This document shows, piece by piece, positions 1 through 5,258 of a stretch of 5,258 bases of DNA. The stretch comes from CAZVAO01 sp964625175 (GTDB taxonomy: Bacteria > Bacillota > UBA994 > PWPR01), in the NCBI GenBank assembly GCA_964625175.1, contig CAZVAO010000128.1, forward strand, positions 1-5,258, read 5' to 3'. Both the position numbers and the translations under genes were made by a program. The notes below the pieces were generated by a model, which was not told where the DNA came from, made no database searches, and saw nothing but the letters and a program-made list of their open reading frames with translations. The stretch's first letter is position 1, and each line of letters opens with the position of its first letter.

Positions 1-1
1 C

Positions 2-775
2 TTTACCTTTAATAATATCCCTGCTTTTCTGCAAATGACATTGGCAATTATAGCCGCAGCTGTGGCAGGTGGGCTTTGGGGCGCAATCGCTGGCTGGCTG
101 AAAGCAAAACGCGGGATGCATGAGGTCATCACTACTATTATGCTTAACTATATTGCGCTTTATGGCTATAATCTTTTGGTGGGGGATGCGGACTTTTTTA
201 AAGCATTTAACTATCAGGGTTCGTATGCAATCAACCCCGCCGCTCGTTTGCCTAAGATTGCACTCTTTGCCCCGTCAAGAGCGAATTGGGGGATTCTAGT
301 GGCAGTCCTAGCGGTTATTGCCGTCTACATTATTCTTTGGAAGACAAAAACGGGATTCGAAGTGCGAGCAGTAGGACTATCTTCCGAAGCAGCACGTTAT
401 GCTGGCATTAATGTCGCTAAGAAATTTATTATTGCCATGTTAATCAGCGGTATGTTGGCTGGCTTGGGTGGGGGTGTCTATATGATGGGCATTCAACGAC
501 GGGCCCCACAATTGAGTGCTTTCCCCAACTTAGGGTTCGATGGTATTGCTGTCTCGCTAATTGGCCAGAATCATCCAGCAGGGGTTGTTTTATCTGCCTT
601 CTTATTTGGGTTTATGAAACGAGGGGCCCCTGTTATGCAGGCTCAAGCAGGCATTGCTAAGGAAGTGGTGGCGATTGTTCAGGCGTCAATTATCTTCTTT
701 GTAGCAGCTGACCAGATTGTTAAGTGGCTCTTCAAGCGTCGCAAAAAGAAGAAGGGGGCTGTGAGCCATGAATAA
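2..775 (+). CDS. Nucleoside-family ABC transporter permease, BmpC/YufP (NupP) type, 5'-truncated
   Basis: Membrane-spanning permease of an ABC importer (branched-chain amino acid/ribose permease superfamily). In characterised relatives such as Bacillus NupNOPQ and streptococcal/lactococcal Bmp systems it carries nucleosides inward. The frame is open from base 2, before the ATG at 35, with hydrophobic residues leading into it, so the ATG at 35 is internal and the true start lies upstream. About 257 codons are visible; family members run to roughly 350 residues, so about the first quarter is missing. Visible landmarks are LKAKRGMHEVITTIMLNY near the front, a cytoplasmic coupling-type segment KTGFEVRAVGLSSEAARYAG in the middle, then glycine-rich GMLAGLGGGVYMMG and GFDGIAVSLIGQNHPAG, the last typical of this subfamily. 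The C-terminus is a lysine/arginine tail (KRRKKKKG). Its stop overlaps the next permease gene by 8 bases, implying translational coupling. Family confidence is high; the nucleoside substrate is inferred from family and gene order. Confidence 0.9.
   Translation, partial: FTFNNIPAFLQMTLAIIAAAVAGGLWGAIAGWLKAKRGMHEVITTIMLNYIALYGYNLLVGDADFFKAFNYQGSYAINPAARLPKIALFAPSRANWGILVAVLAVIAVYIILWKTKTGFEVRAVGLSSEAARYAGINVAKKFIIAMLISGMLAGLGGGVYMMGIQRRAPQLSAFPNLGFDGIAVSLIGQNHPAGVVLSAFLFGFMKRGAPVMQAQAGIAKEVVAIVQASIIFFVAADQIVKWLFKRRKKKKGAVSHE
752..758 (+). promoter_or_regulatory. Ribosome binding site of the second permease gene, inside the first
   Basis: The purine run AAGGGGG lies within the last codons of the upstream permease, nine bases before the ATG at 768. 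It supports that start and an 8-base overlap with the preceding stop. The lysine-rich tail of the upstream protein is therefore partly constrained by this site. Confidence 0.6.
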
Positions 776-1703
776 AGTGGCAGTAATCTCATTGCTTGCC
801 ATGACCCTTCGATTAACAGCGCCCTTGCTGCTAACCGCTTTAGGCGCTATCTTCTCGGAGCGTTCAGGCGTAGTCAATATCGCTTTAGAGGGAATCATGG
901 TCATTGGTGCTTTTTTTGCCTTGACTGTGACCTATGCAACCCATAATCCTTGGCTCGGCGTTTTGGCTGCCGTTCTGTCTGGTGCGCTTGTTTCTGCACT
1001 TCATGCAGTCGTATCAATCAAATTCAGAGCGAATCAAGTGGTTAGTGGTGTGGCGATTAACATTCTAGCGGCTGGTTTTACCGCTTTTATGCTTAATGTT
1101 TTGTATGGACACGGTGGACAGTCGCCTCAAATAGATTTAGCTTGGCAATTGCCACGCTGGTTTAGTTTCCTCGAACCGATTCCATTTATTGGACCGATCA
1201 TTGGGGGACATACACCAGGGGTCTATGTGGCTTTTCTGATGGTGCCGGTCACTTGGTTTATTCTTTACAAGACCAAGTTAGGCTTACGTATACGCGCTGT
1301 AGGTGAACACCCTCGTGCCGCAGATACTTTGGGAGTAGACGTCTACAAAATACGCTATTTTGGTGTGATTATGAGTGGTATCTTAGGGGGGTTAGCTGGA
1401 TCGATTTTAACGATTGGAGAAGGTAATCTTTTCCTCGAAGGAATGGTTGCTGGTCGCGGTTTTATCGCTTTAGCCGCTATGATTTTCGGGAATTGGAAGC
1501 CTGTTGGTACCATGCTTGCTTGTTTGCTTTTTGGCTTTACTTCGGGTCTTCAATTGGTTGCCCAAGTCATTGGGATTAATGTTAAGCCGCAACTTCTGGC
1601 AACACTGCCATATGTCCTAACAATTTTGGCGCTGGCTGGTTTCGTTAGGAAGTCGCGCGCACCGGCTGCTAGTGGGGTACCCTACGAAAAAGACGGCAAA
1701 TAG
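768..1703 (+). CDS. Nucleoside-family ABC transporter permease, BmpD/YufQ (NupQ) type
   Basis: Second membrane subunit of the same importer, expected to pair with the upstream permease and dock a shared cytoplasmic ATPase. The 311-residue product is about full length for the family (B. subtilis YufQ is slightly over 300). The N-terminal stretch TLRLTAPLLLTALGAIFSER followed by SGVVNIALEG is the classic start of this subfamily. Further landmarks are FRANQVVSGVAINILA near residue 90, the cytoplasmic coupling-type segment KTKLGLRIRAVGEHPRAADT near residues 168-187, and AGRGFIALAAMIFGNWKPVG near 228-247. Several hydrophobic spans of about 20 residues lie between them. The start is fixed by a Shine-Dalgarno run at 752-758 and by conservation of the N-terminus. 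It ends with a short polar tail and TAG, with no obvious strong terminator. No frameshift or missing motif is seen. The nucleoside substrate is inferred from homology and not visible in the sequence. Confidence 0.93.
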   Translation: MNKVAVISLLAMTLRLTAPLLLTALGAIFSERSGVVNIALEGIMVIGAFFALTVTYATHNPWLGVLAAVLSGALVSALHAVVSIKFRANQVVSGVAINILAAGFTAFMLNVLYGHGGQSPQIDLAWQLPRWFSFLEPIPFIGPIIGGHTPGVYVAFLMVPVTWFILYKTKLGLRIRAVGEHPRAADTLGVDVYKIRYFGVIMSGILGGLAGSILTIGEGNLFLEGMVAGRGFIALAAMIFGNWKPVGTMLACLLFGFTSGLQLVAQVIGINVKPQLLATLPYVLTILALAGFVRKSRAPAASGVPYEKDGK

Positions 1704-1709
1704 GAGATT

Positions 1710-1729
1710 GCTGAGAAAGTCCGCTCTCT
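1710..1729 (+). repeat. 20-base direct repeat, copy 1
   Basis: GCTGAGAAAGTCCGCTCTCT, identical to the copy at 2019-2038 and in the same orientation. Weaker matching extends on both sides: TAGG lies a few bases upstream in each copy, and TGT and TGC follow downstream. Copy 1 begins seven bases after the stop codon of the second permease gene. CTGAG at 1711-1715 can pair with CTCAG at 1736-1740, and AAAG with CTTT inside with a four-base bulge, but no T-run follows, so it is at best a weak terminator. Confidence 0.85.
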
Positions 1730-1763
1730 TTGTTGCTCAGATTTCACCAACCCAAAGCGTACG

Positions 1764-1787
1764 ATTAGAATTCCATAAATGGCTAAT
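1764..1787. repeat. Bulged inverted repeat
   Basis: ATTAG (1764-1768) pairs with CTAAT (1783-1787), and CCA (1773-1775) with TGG (1780-1782) around a short loop. AATT at 1769-1772 is bulged on one side. It is short and could be chance, but it sits 29 bases before a stronger hairpin. Confidence 0.3.
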
Positions 1788-1816
1788 CTCTGTGTGACTC
1801 GAATGTGTGCTTATTC

Positions 1817-1835
1817 GCAATACCAGATGTATTGC
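1817..1835. repeat. Perfect 7-bp inverted repeat, 5-base loop
   Basis: GCAATAC (1817-1823) and GTATTGC (1829-1835) are exact reverse complements around CAGAT. The symmetry would suit either an RNA hairpin or a dimeric repressor operator. It lies in the middle of the gap, over 300 bases before the MFS start, with no recognisable promoter beside it, so a function is not established. Confidence 0.5.
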
Positions 1836-2018
1836 ATCATGACCCAAACATACTCGTGCCTTGAGCTTACTCCATTTTTGAAATTCTAAGTGCTCGGTAT
1901 GTATAGCAGGTAATATCGTAAGAATTATAGTAAGATTTGCATTCTAACTACTCAGATCGTGATTACAGTAACTTGAGGTGAATAGTCTGGTCAACAACTC
2001 AATCGAATGGATAGGCTC

Positions 2019-2038
2019 GCTGAGAAAGTCCGCTCTCT
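2019..2038 (+). repeat. 20-base direct repeat, copy 2
   Basis: Exact second copy of the sequence at 1710-1729, offset by 309 bases in the same orientation. Unlike copy 1 it is not followed by CTCAG, so the long hairpin possible at copy 1 is not conserved here; only the short GAGA/TCTC pairing inside the repeat is shared. Confidence 0.85.
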
Positions 2039-2070
2039 GTGTAATGCGTTTCTTTGTGCAAGATGAATAA

Positions 2071-2110
2071 TGCTATTGCCTATTGAGAAAGATGGAGAAT
2101 AGCATAGGCA
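2071..2110. repeat. Two crossing 7-bp inverted repeats upstream of the MFS gene
   Basis: TGCTATT (2071-2077) is the exact reverse complement of AATAGCA (2098-2104), and TGCCTAT (2077-2083) of ATAGGCA (2104-2110). The pairs cross rather than nest. In RNA they would form alternative hairpins or a pseudoknot; in DNA they make two overlapping palindromic sites. The 3' arm ends 53 bases before the MFS start codon, so it falls in the probable promoter or leader region. Confidence 0.55.
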
Positions 2111-2163
2111 GGTCTGATGTAAAATAAAATTTAGAGAAGTGATTAGAAAGGTATTATTGAGAA

Positions 2164-3354
2164 ATGGTTAATAAGTTTAAAGCGAGTATCCCCAAAGCAT
2201 TTGCGATTATCCTCTTAGCAGCGTTTTTTATCCAGTTTGGCATCGGACTACAACGGAATGTCATCAATATTTTTATGGAGGGTCCAGTAGCTGAGGGCAT
2301 GTTAGCCTTAGATGGCGAGCAGATCGGGATTATTGCGAGCATCCGTGAAATCCCGGGGTTATTTACAGTGATATTGATGCTGATTACACTCTTCTTTACG
2401 GAGTCGATTATGGCCGCATTCTGTGTGGGGCTTTCGATCGTTGGTCTCATTGTTATGGCAGGCGTAACTGGATTCAATGGTCTTATAGTTGCAACATTAA
2501 TTTATAGCACGGGGTTTCACCTGTACTTCCCTGTCCAAAACGCCTTAGTGCTTGGTGTCGCAGAGAAGGATAAACGGGCACTGCGGTTAGGTCAGGTGAA
2601 CGCTGTTGCTTCCATTGCAACCGTATTAGCCATTATTGTGGCCCGCATTTTCGCACCGACACTCGGCTATCGTTCTATGTTTTTAATTGCAGCTGCTATC
2701 GCCAGTATTAGCTTGCTACTTTATGTCATGCGTAGTCGCGATGATGAGAAACGTGAGAAAAAGAAGGTCAATCTGAAAACAGGCTTTGTTTTTCGCTTTA
2801 AATACATGTCCTATTATTTAATTACCTTGTTATCTGGTAGTAGACGTCATATTACTCAGACCTTTGCACTGTATTTGATGTTGCGTATTTGTAATGTGCC
2901 TGCAGAGCAAATTTTAACGTTGACGCTAGCCAGTACCATTCTCTCAATCTTCACCAAACCACTTCTCGGTCAATTTGTTGACCGTATCGGTGAACGCAAT
3001 GGCTTAGTAATCAATTATATGATTATTACGGTGCTTTTTGTGATTTATGCTTTTGTTCGAAATGTGTATGTACTATTCGCTGTCTATATTATTGATCAAG
3101 TATGTATTGGTTTTGATGTCGGTATCACGACCTATTTAAGTAAGATTGCAGACGATGGTGATCTTAAATCGAGTTTAGCTATGGGTAGTACGATTAACCA
3201 TATTACAGGAGTTTTGGTTCCGTTGCTGGGGGGATTCCTATTCAAGCGAGTTAGTCCTGCTTCTGCCTTCTTGCTAGGTGCCTTTATTAGTTTATTATCC
3301 TTAATGCAAGCCCGCACACTTCAGGTGGATGGGGAGAAAAGACAAGCAGCATAA
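2164..3354 (+). CDS. Major facilitator superfamily transporter, substrate unknown
   Basis: Secondary transporter of the inner membrane, 396 residues, the usual MFS length of about 400. Hydrophobic spans fall into two halves, approximately 12-30, 52-78, 83-101, 105-128, 145-163 and 170-188, then 215-270 (several), 284-297, 300-318, 340-360 and 365-383. The halves are joined by a strongly charged central loop at 189-202 (RSRDDEKREKKKVN), as in 12-helix MFS proteins. GQFVDRIGERNG at 269-280 matches the G-x3-D-R-x-G-R/E motif A of the second half; the equivalent loop in the first half is degenerate. The start ATG follows an AGAAAGGT purine run at 2145-2152, spaced 11 bases, a little long. The gene follows a 460-base gap and is 21 bases from dnaE, so the two may share a transcript. 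Nothing identifies the substrate; drug efflux or metabolite export are both possible. Confidence 0.85.
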   Translation: MVNKFKASIPKAFAIILLAAFFIQFGIGLQRNVINIFMEGPVAEGMLALDGEQIGIIASIREIPGLFTVILMLITLFFTESIMAAFCVGLSIVGLIVMAGVTGFNGLIVATLIYSTGFHLYFPVQNALVLGVAEKDKRALRLGQVNAVASIATVLAIIVARIFAPTLGYRSMFLIAAAIASISLLLYVMRSRDDEKREKKKVNLKTGFVFRFKYMSYYLITLLSGSRRHITQTFALYLMLRICNVPAEQILTLTLASTILSIFTKPLLGQFVDRIGERNGLVINYMIITVLFVIYAFVRNVYVLFAVYIIDQVCIGFDVGITTYLSKIADDGDLKSSLAMGSTINHITGVLVPLLGGFLFKRVSPASAFLLGAFISLLSLMQARTLQVDGEKRQAA

Positions 3355-3363
3355 AGAGAAATT

Positions 3364-3370
3364 GGAGTGA
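3364..3370 (+). promoter_or_regulatory. Ribosome binding site of dnaE
   Basis: GGAGTGA ends five bases before the ATG at 3376, in the 21-base gap after the MFS stop. It supports that ATG, which also puts the conserved histidine motif at residues 4-8 as in other DnaE proteins. Confidence 0.7.
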
Positions 3371-3375
3371 AGATT

Positions 3376-5258
3376 ATGTTTGTACATCTGCACGTTCATA
3401 GCGAATATAGTCTATTAGACGGGGCATGCGGCATCAAATCTCTGGTACAGAAGGCCAAAGATTTGGGTATGCCAGCGATTGCTATTACGGATCATGGGAA
3501 TATGCATGGCTATGTTGAGTTTTACCAAGAATGCTTGAAGGCTGGGATTAAGCCGATCATCGGCTGTGAATTCTATGTTGCAAGTGGTTCACGGTTTGAT
3601 CGTAAAACAGAGAAAAGTGACTCTGGAGATACCTATGGTGGCCCTGCGCATTTAGTGCTTTTGGCAGAGAATATGACAGGTTATCACAATTTGCTAAAAC
3701 TAAGCTCATTGGCATTTACAGAGGGTTTCTATTATAAACCACGCATTGATGATGAATTAATCGTGCAATATAACGAAGGGTTAATCGCGCTCAGTGCCTG
3801 TCTAGGTGGAGAAATTCCCAGGCATATTATGGCTGGGCAATACGAGAAAGCCGTTGAGCGGGCGCAGTGGTATCAATCCATTTATGGTGCCCAAAATTAT
3901 TATTTGGAACTGCAAGAGCATGGAATTCCTGCTCAAAAGATCGTCAATAAAGGATTAGCCAAAATCAGCCGAGCAACTGGGATTCCATTAGTTGCAACAA
4001 ATGATGTGCATTACATCGAAAAAGAAGACGCAGAAATGCACGATCTATTACTCTGTATACAAACGAAGCGCAGTATATTCGAACCTGGTCGTGATGAAAA
4101 TAATCCCAGAGGACGGATGAAATTCCCTTCACAAGAATTTTGGCTAAAGGACCACGATGATATGGTGGCCTTATTTTCAGAATGGCCAGAGGCGCTTTCG
4201 AATACCGGTAAAATCGCAGAACGCTGTCATGTTGAATTAGAGTTTGGACATTACAAAATCCCACCTTACCCCTGTCCAGAGGGTTATGATGAAAAGCATT
4301 ATTTGCGTCACTTAGTGGAAGAGGGTTTGCATAAGCGCTATCAGGAGATTACGCCAACAGTGCGTGAGCGCGTCGCTATGGAGCTTAATGTTATCGAGGG
4401 AAAAAACTTCTCTGGGTATTATTTAATTGTCTGGGATTTCATTAAATGGTCGAAAGAAAACGGAATACGTGTTGGCCCTGGTCGGGGATCAGGTGCTGGT
4501 TCCATTATCGCCTATGCTGTAGGGATTACGGATATTGATCCCTTGAAATACGGCACACTTTTCGAACGTTTTTTGGATTTTGATCGCAAGGACCCACCTG
4601 ATTTTGATGTTGACTTTCTTGATACCCGCCGCGATGAAGTTATGGCCTATGTCAAACAGAAATATGGGGAAGATCGTGTTGCCCAGATTGCTACTTTTGG
4701 TACTTTTGGTGCTAAGGGGTCTGTTAAAGATGTCGCGCGTTATTTATTGCCTAAAGATGATGGTAAGACGAATTTACGCATCGGGAATTTGATTTCAGAT
4801 GCGATTCCAGATAATCCAGGAATTACGCTAAAAACAGCTTTAGAGGAGAGTAGCGATCTACGTAAATTGTACGATGAAAATCCGACGGTTCAGCGTGTCT
4901 ATTCTTTAGCACAAAAGATTGAAGGCTTAGCGCGTCACTCTTCGGTTCATGCAGCAGCCATGGTGATTGCCCCAACGAGCTTATCGGACTACATGCCGAT
5001 CATGGCTAAAAAGGGGGTTATTGCAACCCAGCTTTCTAAGAACCCAGTTGAGGGATTAGGGATCTTAAAGGTCGATTTTCTGGGATTGCGCACACTGACC
5101 ATTATCCAGGATACAATGGACAATATTGAAAGCGACTTACAGGTTAAAATTGACATTGATAAGATTGCCCTCGATGATGCCAAAACATTTGAGATGTTAG
5201 GTGAGGGTGAAACCAGCGGAGTTTTCCAGCTGGAGAGTGATGGTATGCGTAATATTAT
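3376..5258 (+). CDS. dnaE: DNA polymerase III alpha subunit (DnaE), 3'-truncated
   Basis: Catalytic subunit of the replicative DNA polymerase (C-family), acting with the beta clamp in the cytoplasm. The first 627 codons are present, all open; family members are around 1,050-1,200 residues, so the fingers, clamp-binding and OB regions lie beyond the window. The N-terminal PHP domain (about residues 3-225) carries HLHVHSEYSLLDGA, ITDHGN, GCEFYVA, AHLVLL, ALSACLGGE and ATNDVHY. These supply H6, H8, D15, H40, E65, H92, C142, D210 and H212, matching the nine metal ligands of PHP domains that proofread, such as mycobacterial DnaE1. The palm follows, with GPGRGSGAGS (367-376), PDFDVDF (408-414) and KVDFLGL (565-571). 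D411, D413 and D567 align by spacing with the E. coli catalytic D401, D403 and D555. RHSSVHAAAMVIAP at 520-533 is the usual conserved block with some substitutions. Start: ATG with GGAGTGA five bases upstream. It lies 21 bases after the MFS gene. PolC is ruled out by domain order. Confidence 0.96.
   Translation, partial: MFVHLHVHSEYSLLDGACGIKSLVQKAKDLGMPAIAITDHGNMHGYVEFYQECLKAGIKPIIGCEFYVASGSRFDRKTEKSDSGDTYGGPAHLVLLAENMTGYHNLLKLSSLAFTEGFYYKPRIDDELIVQYNEGLIALSACLGGEIPRHIMAGQYEKAVERAQWYQSIYGAQNYYLELQEHGIPAQKIVNKGLAKISRATGIPLVATNDVHYIEKEDAEMHDLLLCIQTKRSIFEPGRDENNPRGRMKFPSQEFWLKDHDDMVALFSEWPEALSNTGKIAERCHVELEFGHYKIPPYPCPEGYDEKHYLRHLVEEGLHKRYQEITPTVRERVAMELNVIEGKNFSGYYLIVWDFIKWSKENGIRVGPGRGSGAGSIIAYAVGITDIDPLKYGTLFERFLDFDRKDPPDFDVDFLDTRRDEVMAYVKQKYGEDRVAQIATFGTFGAKGSVKDVARYLLPKDDGKTNLRIGNLISDAIPDNPGITLKTALEESSDLRKLYDENPTVQRVYSLAQKIEGLARHSSVHAAAMVIAPTSLSDYMPIMAKKGVIATQLSKNPVEGLGILKVDFLGLRTLTIIQDTMDNIESDLQVKIDIDKIALDDAKTFEMLGEGETSGVFQLESDGMRNI

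Larger units (their letters stand above)
1704..2163. other. 460-base intergenic region with repeats and hairpins, no convincing gene
   Basis: No frame is open long enough, with a plausible ribosome site, to support a gene; the best is a 36-codon frame at 1779-1889 with no Shine-Dalgarno. What can be seen is a duplicated 20-base sequence near each side (1710-1729 and 2019-2038), a bulged hairpin at 1764-1787, a perfect hairpin at 1817-1835, and crossing inverted repeats at 2071-2110. The heptamer TGAGAAA occurs four times (1712, 2021, 2084, 2158). The region separates the ABC permease genes from the MFS gene, so it should hold the end of one transcript and probably the promoter of the next. 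No good sigma-A promoter or strong T-tailed terminator stands out. It may be the residue of a decayed mobile element or an unrecognised structured RNA; neither is shown. Confidence 0.6.

Noticed and set aside
1710..1743. Intrinsic terminator after the second permease gene
   Set aside because: CTGAG/CTCAG pairing with an inner bulge is weak, the loop is long, and only ATTT follows instead of a T-run.
1779..1889. 36-codon open frame in the intergenic region, with four cysteines
   Set aside because: No Shine-Dalgarno upstream, composition unlike the neighbouring genes, and its first bases form part of a bulged hairpin; such short frames are expected by chance.
1930..1955. Minus-strand TATAAT near 1930, as a divergent promoter
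   Set aside because: The -10 word is perfect, but the -35 position has no good match and no minus-strand gene lies downstream of it.
2116..2130. Possible promoter -10 elements (two overlapping TAAAAT) before the MFS gene
   Set aside because: No recognisable -35 element at 16-18 bases upstream and no properly placed TGn extension; A/T-rich words are common here.
2154..2477. 107-residue minus-strand open frame opposite the start of the MFS gene
   Set aside because: Antisense to a well-formed transporter coding region, with no recognisable protein features of its own.
3965..4264. 99-residue minus-strand open frame inside dnaE
   Set aside because: It lies fully opposite conserved dnaE codons, has no family resemblance, and is a shadow of the real gene.

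Overview
The window looks like chromosomal DNA from a bacterium of moderate to low G+C, most likely a member of the Firmicutes (Bacillota) or a neighbouring low-GC lineage. This rests on a BmpA/Yuf-type nucleoside ABC transporter, purine-rich Shine-Dalgarno sites and ATG starts. No marker gene allows a firm taxonomic call. All four genes lie on the + strand, and both end genes are cut by the window edges.

Layout. Positions 1-775 hold the 3' part of an inner-membrane permease of the BmpC/YufP (NupP) type. It overlaps by 8 bases the complete partner permease of the BmpD/YufQ (NupQ) type at 768-1703. Together they would form the membrane channel of a nucleoside-family ABC importer. The ATPase and substrate-binding lipoprotein genes expected in such operons would lie upstream of the window. 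A 460-base non-coding gap follows (1704-2163). It holds two exact 20-base direct repeats, a perfect 7-bp hairpin, and a pair of crossing inverted repeats just before the next gene. The gene at 2164-3354 encodes a complete 396-residue major facilitator superfamily transporter of unknown substrate. Twenty-one bases later, behind a good ribosome binding site, starts dnaE (3376 to the window end), the alpha subunit of DNA polymerase III. Its first 627 codons are present and open throughout.

How the genes relate. The two permeases are one functional unit. The MFS gene and dnaE are close enough to be co-transcribed, but nothing in the proteins suggests a shared task. I see no transposase, phage gene, CRISPR array, tRNA or rRNA, and no evident new multi-gene system. 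The points most worth a second look are the repeat-bearing intergenic region and the DnaE features: a complete set of predicted PHP metal ligands and an unusual loop next to the catalytic aspartates.
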